Shown: positions 11,401 through 36,153, numbered from the stretch's first letter. The stretch is DNA of 64,000 nt from Merluccius polli (GCA_030340625.1 JAOPHQ010001997.1:186001-250000); one strand, 5' to 3'. The notes: generated by a model from the letters alone, not told the origin. Translations and numbers: made by a program.

Positions 11401-13987
11401 CTTAAGAAAAAAAAAAAAGCTCAATCTGATTTGATGAGAGGAGTGGGAGGTTATTGACAAAAAAAAAAAAAAAAAACCTTGAATCCAATTACATTTCTAA
11501 ATTCATCCAACAGAACTGGGCAGGTTTGGATGAGAACTTCAAAATAGATGCTCACACTGTGCTAACGTGTCGCAGGTGATCCACTGCAGCGGCTACCTGA
11601 AACTGCGGCCGTACATGATGGAGGTGCCGCTGTATGACGCCTGGTACCGGGTCGTGGGCCTGGTGGCCGTGGGGAACTCGCTGCCCCCCAGCGGCATCAC
11701 GGAGATCAAGCTCCACAGCAACATGTTCATGTTTCGGGCCAGTTTGGACCTGAAACTCATCTTCTTGGACGCCAGGTATGGACAGGAGCATTGGTGGTGG
11801 TGGTGGTGGGGGGGGGGTGTCACTGCTCCCGACAAGCTGGCTGCTGCCTTGCATGGTTGACACCGCCGTTCCGTGGATGAATGTGTGTGTGTGTGAGTGT
11901 GTGTGTGTGTGAGGCACTAGTTGTAAAGTGCTTTGAGTGGCCACAAGTCAGAAAAGCGTGATATAAATGCAGTCCATTTACAATTGAATAATGTTTGGCT
12001 GCATACATGAGATGGATGGGTGGATGAATTGAAGAAGTACATCGAGGAACACACGGGCAGGTTTATTGATGACTACATGAATATACAAGCTGGGGATAAA
12101 AGGGTATCTAATACATATTGTCTCATCGTCATCGGCTTCTTAGAGTCTATGAAAAAGAAATGTGTTTCTTAAGATGGTAACGTGTGATGTTTGCTCTGGC
12201 CCCTGACGCTGTGCGAGACAGGGTGGCTGAGCTGACGGGATATGAGCCACAAGATCTGATTGAGAAGACTCTGTACCACCATGTCCATGGCTGTGATGTC
12301 TTTCACCTCCGCTCCGCTCACCACCTCCGTAAGTGGACCGATACTCTCTGGGACTCTCTCTCAAAGGTCCACAACGCGGGTCAAAGAAAGAGACCTATAA
12401 GGTCAAAGAAAGAGACCTATATGGTCAAAGAAAGAGACCTATAAGGTCAAAGAAAGAGACCTATATGGTCAAAGAAAGAGGCCTATAAGGTCAAAGAAAG
12501 AGACCTATAAGGTCAAAGAAAGAGACCTATAAGGTCAAAGAAAGAGACCTATATGGTCAAAGAAAGAGGCCTATAAGGTCAAAGAAAGAGACCTATATGG
12601 TCAAAGAAAGAGACGTATAAGGTCAAAGAAAGAGACCTATATGGTCAAAGAAAGAGGCCTATAAGGTCAAAGAAAGAGACCTATATGGTCAAAGAAAGAT
12701 ACCTATAAGGTCAACGAAAGAGACCTATATGGTCAAAGAAAGAGGCCTATAAGGTCAAAGAAAGAGACCTATATGGTCAAAGAAAGAGGCCTATAAGGTC
12801 AAAGAAAGAGGCCTATATGGTCAAAGAAAGAGACCTATATGGTCAAAGAAGGAGACCTATATTGTCTCTAGTTAATTTCTGCCATCCCCTGCAATTTTTT
12901 GCTATCATTCTTTTCCGTTCCTGTATTACTTTGTTTTGTCTGCTTGTGTCCCTTGAAAGGCGCTATATAAATTATATAAGTCATTTAAATAAGTTATTAT
13001 TATTTTGTTATTATTAATATTTCTCACACAAGACCACATTCAAAAAACTATGTGTGTGTGTGTATACATAAATAAATATAGATCATGACTAAGAAGATAA
13101 GGATATTACGTTTGTGTAAGCATGCACTATTCTATTAGAAATATTCATTATATCAATCCACTCACCTGCTGCATAGATACCAGCAATCAATGATTAAGCA
13201 TATTCATATTCATGGTGCAATATTTCCTGTTGAGTGCAATCCAGTACAACACATTATTAAACAAGCTTTTTTTTATTATTACTGATGTGTTTGAATGTGT
13301 GAAACAGCTAACATACGTGTCGCTGTTTTTTTGACATTCCTCCTGGTCCTCTCCCGTCTCCGTAGTGTTAGTGAAAGGGCAGGTTACCACAAAGTACTAC
13401 CGGATGCTTTCCAAGCATGGAGGCTGGGTCTGGGTACAAAGCTACGCTACCATCGTTCACAACAGCCGCTCCTCCAGACCCCACTGTGTCGTCAGCATTA
13501 ACTACGTTCTCACGTGAGTTGGTGCTCGTCATCGTTTCATTGTTTTCAACGAGATTTGAATGAGAGTACGTGACTTTGACTGAAGCGAGGCCTGAAGTTC
13601 AACCGGAATGAGAAGATGGGGGCGAGCGTGAGATCACAAATTGATGAAACATTATAAAGACAAAGAAGAGGGCTTTTACATATTCATCATCACATTCAAT
13701 TAGTACAAGTCAAAAAATGTTTCTCGTTATTTCATATTCTCATATTATATCTCTCTCATATTTCAGTGACATTGAATACCAGGAACTTCAGCTGTCTGAA
13801 GAGCAGAACCAGGCCACCAAGTCTGGCCACAGCTACAAAAGCAGCATGGCTTCCCCTCAGATGCATCATAAACTGAAAACCAAAACGCTGAAGGTCAAAA
13901 CCAGAGTCAAACCGGCCCCATATCCCCAGGTAGGTAGTGCTCTTGTTCTAACAGAAATAACAACTGTATGTACGTGTGGTTGTGGGT

Positions 13988-14028
<41 letters not shown>

Positions 14029-14139
14029 TCAACCTCGTAAATAAAATAATGTATTAAATAATGACGGTATTAAATAATGACGGTATTAAATAATGACGGT
14101 TGGAAGAAGAAGTCAAGTCCATACTATAACCCTTGTTTG

Positions 14140-14193
<54 letters not shown>

Positions 14194-17100
14194 TGTGAGC
14201 CTAAGAGTGCCCCAAGAGAGCTCCTGTGTTTTGGTCTTGTCTTGTCTGAGCATCAAAACCAGGACTGGAGCATATCCTCCACCAGCCTTCTGTCCAGTGT
14301 TGTACTCTCCAATTCTGTAATATTTCATATATTAGGGTAATTTTAATAATAATAATAATAATAATAATAATACATGTGGAAATTTACCTTTGACAAATTG
14401 TTGGTTAAAACACACCACGTAAATCACAATAGATACATTAAACAATAATAAAGAACATAACATTCACAGTACAGACAAGCCGACATGGTTTCAGTGTGAA
14501 TGGTGTGGAGGTATTGCACTTGGTATCGAAGACTTTTTGTAAATGTTCTTGGTTGCTTTAGCAGCTCTATAGTGTCTTCCCAAGGGCGGTTTTATGAATT
14601 CTAGTGGATAAAGTGGATAAACAGGATCAGACCCAATTTTTATTACAAAGTTTTATGTATACATTCGAGTTGTTTCTGTTTTTCCCAATTATTTTACTGG
14701 TTATGTGTGTAACTCTGGATTTTTGCTCTTTTATGTCCCAAATATGCCATTGAAACATTTTGAAAAGATATCTTTTTGAAAGTAGTTTGTCCTGTGTGGC
14801 CTGGCTGGTACAGGCTGGTACATAGGCCAGGACAATAAGAGACGCTGATGGGTCTGAGCCACAACCACTGGGAGACAATATCTTGAAGGGCTCTGTTCAG
14901 TATATGGGTGGAGATCAATACATGGCCCACACATTAGTGAAGCATACATGCATATATAAGTCCATTCAGATGTCACAACAAAATCACTTTTGGCTCAGAC
15001 AACCAACAGTTTGCATCGACCGCGTGAAAAATAAAAGGTACACATTTGTATCTCTGCAAACTGTTGCATTATCCAACAACTCAACGGATATATTCCCAAT
15101 GTATTTGTGTCACATGGCTTTGTCTCTACGTAGAAATGTGCTATAATAGCAATCTATTATTTCAATATTCATCCCTTCTTTTACTTTGAATACTGCTCAC
15201 CGTGCCGTGTGTTCATCATTCCTCCCTGCAGCCGGACAAGCTCAGCAGCTCTCCACAGGGGCGGACATGGAAAGAGAGCCTGCACAGCGTCACACCTGGC
15301 AGGTCTATAGCGCCCCACCTGGAGGAGGAGGAGGTCTGCCACAGTGTCCAGTACAGCAGCCTCAACGCCCCCCACGGTGAGTCGGTGAGCTACTTCATGA
15401 TGAAATACAAATATCCAGCACATTGGCTTGGCTTGAGATGAGCTTTTTGTTGAATTGTTGTGTGTCTTTGTTCGGATATGATTTGACTTAGCATATCACA
15501 TGTAAGGTGCTGTAGGCCTATATGCTCCTATGCTCCTTTTATGTACCGGGGGACGGGTAGTGGACTAAACTAGCGAAGATAAGTCTCGTTAGGAGTTGTG
15601 TATGGTATGTCAATATGAACTTGGGATTATTCTTTATTATATTTGTGTGTTAGTAACTGTCCACTTCACCGTGCACCACTTCTTCATGTTTAGACTAAAT
15701 GTGTGTGGGCAGAGCGACCGCCTCATCAGTTATCCTCGAGACGCCTGTAAGGTTTCTCCAGCCCAAGGAAAATGTCCCTTCTCCCACTCAGTATAAAGTG
15801 TATACATCATAGGCGTAGATTACGGGGGGGACGGGGGGGACATGTCCCCACCACTATTTATAATTTGAATTTTGTCCACACCACTTTTAAAAATGTGCAA
15901 ACCAATTGCGACTGAAAAAGTCCCCACATACTGAATCAAAACCGTCAAGTCGCGTGCCCCCCCCCCCACCCCCCGTCGACAATCGCGCAGCACCCCCCCC
16001 CCCGTCGACAATCGACAAACTGACGCCCTTGGTATACATTAATATCTCTTGTGTAGGCCTTGTGCCTGCTTCAGCTGGTACTCAGTGACATTGTTTTTGC
16101 TTCCTTAAATTCTCAGACATTGTTTTCTGGGGGGTGCTGAGCACGTGATTCTGCCTGTGACTGACTACTTACTTGTTTTTGATTCTGTATATCTATGTTC
16201 ACACGACCTGAATAAACCAGAAGCACTGTGATCACGCACAGTATCCACTGTCTCGGGTCACTTTGTTTCCCGGACGTCCGTAAGCTTCCAGGGTTCGTGA
16301 AAAGATAGATGACTGCATCCAAATAGACAACAGAGAAAAAGAACACAACAGTCAGTGTCAGAAGTGGGATACCGGACTGAAGTAAGTCACTATTCCCTCT
16401 ACTTCAGAGGAATTGACTGCCTTGCTCCGGTATTCCTAAATTAGATGTCGATGTAACTGGTGTAAATAGGGTTAAACCAGATGTCTGGGGTCTTGCGGTG
16501 TATGGTACGCAGACATCTGAGGATTTCGAACGAAAAAAACATTTCCTGGGGTTGTGCGGTGTATCTTAGGCTTTTTTCACAGGAATCACAATTCTGAACA
16601 AACAATATTCAATAGGAGGACATCTCCCTCCCGTCTATTACCTGTACCCTGGTACATGAAAGGACCCCATAGTGTTATGACCTGTGTTTGTCCTACGATA
16701 ATCTCGGATCCGGCAGTCCTACTATGTGTATAGCAGAACTTCTGGGGGGAGACGGCACAGAGCCTGGGCTGGAAACCAGAAATTGCAAGGGGCAGAGATA
16801 CGCCTTGTTTCCTGTTTCATCACAGAGATATTTTACCAAAGATAAAATCATTTGCAGAAGTCGATGAAGCTTTCAGAAGGGGATATTATTTGAAGTGTAT
16901 TTCTACAGTGGCCAGTCTGCACGGTGTTGATTTGAAACCTTTACAGACTTTTTTTTTTTTTTACAGTTTACAGGCCACACTACTGCTGGCATGACTATTG
17001 TTCAAAAACATACCATAGGCCAAGAATGTGTCCGGACATTAAGTCCATCAAGGACATTAATTGGATGTCGGTGTCTTGGTCATCAGATCCCGCGGTGGCG

Positions 17101-18250
17101 CCCAACTGGGCTGGCCCCCAGCAGACCGGCGCCCACCACCTGCTCCCGAGCTGCACGGCGCCGCAGCACAGCAGCGGCGCGTTGAAGTCAGAGCTCTGCG
17201 CGCTCCACGCGCCGCTCAAAAGGAGGCAGACCGCGGGGACCGACGCCCTGCATCCCTACGCCAGGGGGACCAAGGGGGCCAGCAAAGTGGCGTTCAGCCC
17301 GGAGCACGGCTATAAACCTGCGGGGAGAGACTGCGAGGGTCGAGGTAGGGGCTGCACTATTGTGACGGGAATGATGGTGGGGAGCGATTATGTTGCCCGA
17401 TATCATGATTGCGATTATTCATTGCGATTAACGGATTATCGATTCAATTGATATCCCTGTGGTGCCCACTGTATATCAAAAACAGTAACAGCAAAGCAAC
17501 TGCTGAGTTCCAACTGTTTGTAGTTTGATTTTAATGTAACGGCTGTACAAAATCACATTTAGTTATGTTTTTTATAATTTCCATTCTTTTAAAAATAAAT
17601 GAACTGGGACCTTTCACAATTAGCCAATGGCAGAGGCCAAAAATGGCCATCTCAATGAATACGCGATTCACTGTGCAGCCCTAGGTCGAGGTGGAGGCAA
17701 GCCGCTGTCGTGCCCCCTGTTCGGTAGCCTGGTGCTGAGCAAGGGCCTGTATGAGCAGCCCTGCTCCCTCCACGGCCAGACCTTCCCCATGCAGCTCATG
17801 CTGGACCAGAGAAGGAGGGTGCCCGTGGCGGAGGCTCCTTCCTCCTCCTGCCATTACAAAGCTTCTGGGTACCAGGAACACCACGTCGGCGTCGGCCACG
17901 TCGGTCAGCACGCCTCCACCCAAGAGCTGGAGTGCGAGACATTGGAGAAGGAGGAGAGAAAGATGTTGATAGGGATGGGTGTGGGAGTCGGTGTGGGTGT
18001 GGGTCGACCCGCCCAGCCACCGTATGTGTCTTTGAACCTTCACCAAGTCTTCAGCAATCGCGGCGGCGCTTTAAAAGCGCCTCCCTACGCGGCATTAGGG
18101 CACTTCGCGGACGGTTACGGTTGCCATGGTAATGACGTGATGTCGTATAGCAATAAAGGCCAAAGCCCGACCCTCAGCCCGGCCCAAGGAGGACAACGAG
18201 AGATTCCACATTATATTGGTACATCTGTCATCATCACTAAGGAGAGGTGA
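3174..18250 (+). CDS. sim2: SIM2, single-minded homolog 2 (bHLH-PAS)
   Basis: Nuclear bHLH-PAS transcription factor. SIM proteins dimerise with ARNT and bind ACGTG-core elements during midline, forebrain and muscle development. Coding exons: 3174-3348, 7182-7264, 9448-9537, 9884-9992, 11052-11137, 11576-11775, 12222-12328, 13366-13513, 13767-13929, 15232-15376, 16967-17344, 17685-18250. All introns are GT-AG and the phases agree, giving 2250 nt (749 aa) against 667 aa in human. The order is bHLH (exon 1), PAS-A (exons 2-4), PAS-B (exons 6-7), PAC (exon 8), then a divergent C-terminus. The final residues PHYIGTSVIITKER match the SIM2-type tail (PHYLGASVIIT), which separates it from SIM1. The start is the ATG of MKDKSKNAAKTRREKENGEF. 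The 5' edge of exon 11 is the least certain junction (alternative AG six bases further on). The last intron is made of a hAT element. Confidence 0.93.
3990..4125. repeat. (AT)n palindrome with unique inverted arms
   Basis: About 45 AT units (4013-4100) are bracketed by inverted arms of about 23 bp (3990-4012 and 4101-4125; core ATATGATTATTAAAACAATAG) with one mismatch. The whole block can fold into one long cruciform. Confidence 0.85.
5404..5479. repeat. (CA)n microsatellite
   Basis: Pure CA tract of about 38 units in SIM2 intron 1. Confidence 0.98.
5828..6330. promoter_or_regulatory. Candidate conserved non-coding element in SIM2 intron 1
   Basis: High-complexity, non-repetitive DNA without the low-complexity runs of its surroundings, holding homeodomain-type TAATTA/ATTAAT-like sites near 6258 and AT-rich Hox-like motifs. 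No coding homology was recognised in either frame. The enhancer role is only inferred from composition and from position in a developmental gene's first intron. Confidence 0.25.
7182..9992 (+). CDS. sim2: SIM2 exons 2-4, PAS-A domain
   Basis: Exon 2 (7182-7264) encodes the linker through DSMAKELGSHLLQ. Exon 3 (9448-9537) encodes the PAS-A core TLDGFVFVVAPDGKIMYISE. Exon 4 (9884-9992) encodes VELTGNSIFEYIHPADHDEM. In the family PAS-A contributes to dimerisation and specificity. Introns 2 and 3 carry LINE remnants. Confidence 0.94.
7488..7810 (-). mobile_element. LINE remnant (RT C-terminus)
   Basis: The minus strand encodes a decayed CR1/L2-type reverse-transcriptase tail: MIEVYKLVHKIYYIS followed by APSVNPFKNRLDTFW, with stops and frameshifts upstream. 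Lies in SIM2 intron 2. Family assignment rests on remembered motifs. Confidence 0.6.
8400..8690 (+). mobile_element. LINE (L2-like) 3' fragment
   Basis: Encodes the common LINE ORF2 ending: AFSAATPKQWEELPDS then NAESTSSFQARLKTDLFF, followed by a short tandem of the sequence TTTTTTGACCTC and a 3' tail. Part of the downstream tail recurs near 16660-16720. Confidence 0.6.
10182..10360. mobile_element. MITE with inverted termini
   Basis: Inverted ends (GCACACCGCCC-AACAAACACC on the left; the complement of GATGTTTGTTGGGGCAGTGTGC on the right) enclose a GTTGGC-rich interior. Non-coding. Lies in SIM2 intron 4, immediately left of the 36-bp hairpin. Confidence 0.55.
10381..10456. repeat. Perfect 36-bp inverted repeat, 4-nt loop
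   Basis: Arms 10381-10416 and 10421-10456 are exact reverse complements separated by GATG. RNA from either strand would form a 36-bp mismatch-free stem. Lies in SIM2 intron 4. No known microRNA was recognised. Confidence 0.9.
11052..12328 (+). CDS. sim2: SIM2 exons 5-7, PAS-B domain
   Basis: Exon 5 (11052-11137) encodes EYELERSFFLRMKCVLAKRN. Exon 6 (11576-11775) encodes VIHCSGYLKLRPYMM through FRASLDLKLIFLDA. Exon 7 (12222-12328) encodes VAELTGYEPQDLIEKTLYHH and CDVFHLRSAHHL. All three are close to human SIM2. The exon 7 donor lies only 50 bp before a 22-bp minisatellite. Confidence 0.95.
11905..11985 (+). mobile_element. SINE/LINE-type 3' tail
   Basis: Contains the widespread fish repeat tail 'GTAAAGTGCTTTGAGTGGCC' and 'AAAGCGTGATATAAATGCAGTCCATTTA'. 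Similar tails occur at 12945-13000 and 31965-32060. Confidence 0.55.
12379..12862. repeat. 22-bp minisatellite, 22 copies
   Basis: Contiguous 22-bp units of the type GGTCAAAGAAAGAGACCTAT plus AA or AT. Units ending AA and AT tend to alternate, giving a hint of a 44-bp dimer. It begins 50 bp after the SIM2 exon 7 donor. There are no unique spacers, so it is not a CRISPR-like array. Confidence 0.95.
13366..13929 (+). CDS. sim2: SIM2 exons 8-9, PAC motif and linker
   Basis: Exon 8 (13366-13513) encodes VKGQVTTKYYRMLSKHGGWV and VQSYATIVHNSRSSRPHCVV, the PAC region. Exon 9 (13767-13929) encodes DIEYQELQLSEEQNQATKSG and a basic stretch ending in VKPAPYPQ. Two (TG)n tracts follow in intron 9. Confidence 0.94.
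13993..14027. repeat. (TG)n microsatellite
   Basis: Short TG tract about 65 bp after the SIM2 exon 9 donor. Confidence 0.95.
14142..14198. repeat. (GT)n microsatellite
   Basis: GT tract with one interruption, second in SIM2 intron 9. A TAATAA run lies at 14343-14372. Confidence 0.95.
15232..15376 (+). CDS. sim2: SIM2 exon 10
   Basis: Encodes PDKLSSSPQGRTWKESLHSV through VCHSVQYSSLNAPH, equivalent to the start of the human post-PAS region (MDKLECGQLGNW). Acceptor CTGCAG, donor GGTGAG. Poorly conserved in sequence, but in phase with both neighbours. Confidence 0.75.
15808..16020. mobile_element. Repeat-like GC/C-rich segment
   Basis: Begins 'ATAGGCGTAGATTACGGGGG' and contains poly-G and poly-C runs separated by GTCGACAATCG repeats. 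It resembles dispersed fish transposon debris. Family uncertain. Lies in SIM2 intron 10. Confidence 0.35.
16967..17344 (+). CDS. sim2: SIM2 exon 11, C-terminal region (part 1)
   Basis: Open in the required phase from the acceptor TTTTTACAG at 16966 (alternative AG at 16972, also in frame). Encodes a low-conservation proline/alanine-rich segment ending AGRDCEGR. Ancestrally this should be continuous with 17685 onward: the two pieces are separated only by a hAT insertion and its target duplication. Unspliced, the frame runs into a TGA at 17449-17451 inside the element. Confidence 0.65.
17338..17345. repeat. hAT target-site duplication, left copy
   Basis: The 8 bp GGTCGAGG, repeated exactly at 17684-17691 on the other side of the element. 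Its last base is the G of the GT splice donor. Confidence 0.85.
17346..17683. mobile_element. hAT-type MITE inside SIM2 coding sequence, acting as intron 11
   Basis: A 338-bp non-autonomous element with inverted ends TAGGGGCTGCAC and GTGCAGCCCTA (one extra G on the left) and GATTA/CGATT-rich subterminal DNA typical of fish hAT MITEs. It is flanked by a perfect 8-bp direct repeat, the hAT superfamily hallmark. With one base of each target duplication it forms a GT-AG intron (17345-17684, 340 bp). An in-element acceptor after 17633 would also be in frame and would exonise 17 codons. Confidence 0.85.
17684..17691. repeat. hAT target-site duplication, right copy
   Basis: The 8 bp GGTCGAGG, identical to 17338-17345. 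Its first base completes the AG acceptor (CCTA|G). Confidence 0.85.
17685..18250 (+). CDS. sim2: SIM2 exon 12, C-terminal region (part 2)
   Basis: Encodes GRGGGKPLSCPLFGSLVLSK, a Gly/Val repeat (MGVGVGVGVGVG), a block alignable with human SIM2 (AQPPYVSLNLHQVFSNRGGA against AQLPFVLLNYHRVLARRGPL) and the conserved tail PHYIGTSVIITKER followed by TGA. The retained homology at the very end argues that the downstream half is still translated. Confidence 0.88.
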
Positions 18251-21200
18251 CCGGGGAAGAGGACACTCTCATGCTCTCATGACATCACACTCATGACATC
18301 ACATGACTACAGCAAGAAGTTGGATCAGTTATCCATGACTGTGGAAAACAGGAGACCTACAAGCATTTGCTTATTTCAGGCCTTTGGAATATTGTAATGT
18401 ATGTTAAAACACTGTTCCTTCAGTGAGGGGGCATTACAGGTGTGAAATGCTGTGGCCTTTTAGCTATTCCAGTCACAAATGTCCTTATTTAAAGTAAAGT
18501 TTGTAGGAATTACCATCTGAGTTTGTAGGAAATAACATCTGATCTGTTTGTAGGAAATACCATCTGATCCTGTGTTAAGACGGGGGGGAAATAGAGGCAT
18601 ACACGAGAACCTGAGAACAGAGTCTGAATACAGACAGTATAACACATTTTATAGGTAGGATATGCACATTGAAGTGATCAATGTTCAATGCCGCATTGAA
18701 TGACATGTATTTGTATCACTGATGCTTGAGCATGGTTTGATAAAAACATATTTTCTTAGTCTTTTAATGTGCTATTGCTGTACTTCAATATTGCCTTAAA
18801 ACCTTGCAAATTTGTGAGTACTATAGTACTAGTAGCATTAATAATGTAAGGATTTTGAATTGTAGCAATATGTAGGAAACAGTACATTGTCATGACCAAA
18901 AAACTGGTATTAATAAAAACGTTAATGTTAAAGGTTTTTTAAATTAAAAAACAGGTAGACAACCAAAGGAAACATGATTATAAGTAATGCACTTCTCTCT
19001 TATATTATATTTCACATATTTAATTGTATTTCACATTTATGAATATGATACATGATAACTTGGATGTGAATAGAACCGAACAAGCATGGAATTGGCATGA
19101 AATTCCGCCAAATAAATCTGACCTGTGATCTGTACAAGCATTATTTTATTATTTTACAGTCTGTCCTCTAACATAGAGATGTCTACCAGTGTACCCTGTT
19201 GGTATCGTCTTCACTTGTCAACTACTATATTTGCTTTCCCTCCACTTGCAGAGACACGCACGTCTCAATCATCTCATCGTGACATTGGTTTGCTTTTGAA
19301 AGAACTAAATCAGAGGAAACTCCAAAGTCAAAGGTGGGATACGCTGGGCTATTGAACATTTAATACCATTCGCTGTGAAGGCACGGATGTAAATTACTCT
19401 TTGACTCAAAGGAGTATTTCCATTGCTTGACACAAAGTAAATTGATTGGTGGGCTTCATTTCAATGTTCTTTTAAATAGAAGTACATATGAGCTAGCAGC
19501 TTTAACAACACTTTGACCTTCTTTACACTTGTAAAGAAGTAGGCCAGTAAAACACGTTCAACCAATGAGCTCTTGGGTGACAGATCGCTGTCTATCTGAC
19601 GTCCCTGTAGAACACATTGTAGGGATCCCTCGAGGGATCGGTCCCTCCCCCTTACAAACAGGGTTGTAGCCAATGGGATGACACCAGTCCCCCCTGAAAT
19701 CTGATCGCTTTGAGCAGGACACGGCACCCCTATGAAAATGTACAATAAACTCATGTCATTTTGTTGTACGGTATAATAGTTATATGGCAGGAATTTGGTG
19801 GCAAACACCTTATTGGTCACAATCGACAACAGAGTATCCAAGGTTCCCAGTATTCTGTGGCGTGCAATATTAATGATCAAAAAGGAGAGGATTATGCATT
19901 TGAGCAGTTACGAATCTCAATGTTCAAAAGATGTAGGCCTAATATAGCAATTCATATCCAGACTATTTCTCACTAAAACTATAAGGAATGTGTTATGTGA
20001 TGAATAACAATAACCACAATGTATTTTTTTTGTATACCATCTGGAATGATCATTACTATAGGGCTGCAAATTCCTGTTTCTCATTTTTAAACCATGTTTC
20101 TTTACTAAGGAGGGTAATATCCACATTCATGTGGATATTAACATGGTTGTTTGCAGTCGTTTCTGGAACGTCTCTACATACACGACATGACATGACATGA
20201 CAGGTATAAGCTCCTATGAACCAGAATCAGACTTGTATGTGCAGACCAAACAAATCTTAGTAGTTTCCCATTTATTTAGAAATAATCATTTCCAAAATGC
20301 TTGTGGTTTTTTAATGAAAAGGTTCAATTCAGGGAGAGTGTCTCTAAAGGCTTGCAGCTAAATACATACTGCTGGTACTGCTGCATTAAGTCGTTGAGAT
20401 GTAAATGTATGATTCTCCATTTTTTTGGATTCAAGGTACAATGATGAGAAATGGCCCAGAACAGCAATGGTGGTTTTGAAAGGAACACTCAACAGCCTGG
20501 ATTTAGAGCGAACATAACCGGGTCTCGCAGTATAGGAGTTATTCACATCAGGCAACTGATCTCTTCCATATTCAGACAAAACCAACAGAGAAAAGGCATG
20601 TAAATGAGGTGCTGGGTAGAATCCTGCTCCGGATATTTGTGTACCTGGTTTCAGATTTTAACTTGATGTAAAAACAATAAGCGAAAAGGGCCGAGGTGCA
20701 AAAGATAAATGAAGTGTTTTCCTCAAGGTGGCCTGGGATCAGTTGAAAGGGAAGCATCGCTGCCTTTCTCATCCCAATTCTCAGAATACCAGTAGTCTGT
20801 AGTGGGTTTCGTCTTTCACCTTTAACTTCCAACTGAAATAATATAGAGGAAGATCTTAAAACCTACTCTGTATCTAGAGGTTACTGCCACAGCCTGTCCA
20901 TTACCACTGTGAGAGTTGAAGCACATGCTAGTTGAGTGGTTGTTCTGGTGGTATATTCGAAAATCTATATTACGTCTTAAGGTCAAACTTAGTGAGATAT
21001 TATTAAAATACAACACATAATGAGAGCAACCCTCAAACATGTAAATGTGTGAAATTCGCTCAGTTACATTGCACGCTCAATAATTTATTTCAAAATAAAT
21101 ACATTTGTCAATTAAAATAGTGCGTAGTAAGTGCATTTAAATTAAATGGTCTATTACTTTTGACCCAAGGAAGAACTTCCCTAGTGGGAAGGAAGAATGC

Positions 21201-21919
21201 CATTATCAGTTAAACAGCATTATTTAACTAAATATTTGTTTCAATTTCAAGTACAGCAGAGTTGATAGAGAGTTGAACTCTGGACTATGGACTTTGTTTG
21301 AATAAATTGGCCAACAATGGCCAATGTTTCACCAGACAGACCAGAACTAATGTTAAAGGAAACCATTCAATAGAGCAACTTGGTCTCTTCAGTCACACAA
21401 AAAGCATTCCATGGTTTGCAATATTAATTTGCAAAAAAGGTTAATACCCACAATATTTAACACTAATTATTAATTAGGGAATGTGATATTTATGTGAGGA
21501 ATAACTATATAACCAGTATGTATTTAACAGTTTAGATACGATCTGGAATGATAGTTACTATAGGGCTAGTTTATAGCTAGAAGGAGATGCCATAAACATG
21601 AGATATTTACATACACATTTAAGATCCATGTAACCTTGAAATGGCAGTGTAAAAAGCGGAAAAAGTAAACTTGCATCTTAAATTAAAAATGAAGATACTT
21701 GTTTGGAACTACAAATCGATTGAATATGTGGCCTTGCATAACAAACTCATCATAACTTCCCAATACAAATCTCAGATCCTCCTCGGTTCAATCTCATCGG
21801 TGCAAAAGACAAGTCAAGGCCTGCTGTTTACTTCAGCAGGTGTACACATTAAGCAACAACCATATAGGCCAAGTGGGATGTTGTCAGGGAACACATCGTT
21901 CGCCATTCGGGAAAGGGCC
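18251..21919. other. Convergent SIM2/HLCS 3' interval
   Basis: Intergenic or 3'UTR sequence between the stop codons of two convergent genes. AATAAA signals for SIM2 lie at 18912-18917 and near 19110. A segment at about 19975-20070 is similar to 21475-21570 (both contain 'ATCTGGAATGATNNTTACTATAGGGCT'), suggesting an old internal duplication. No ORF with recognisable homology. Confidence 0.55.
18912..18917 (+). terminator. Candidate SIM2 poly(A) signal
   Basis: Canonical AATAAA about 660 bp after the SIM2 stop. Others occur further on (near 19110), so the site used is unknown. Confidence 0.35.

Positions 21920-36153
<14,234 letters not shown>

Noticed and set aside
12379..12862. CRISPR-like array
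   Set aside because: Repeats are contiguous 22-bp units without unique spacers, in a vertebrate intron; a minisatellite.
3174..18250. Assignment to SIM1
   Set aside because: The bHLH-PAS part alone is ambiguous, but the C-terminal PHYIGTSVIIT and linkage to HLCS and TTC3 point to SIM2.
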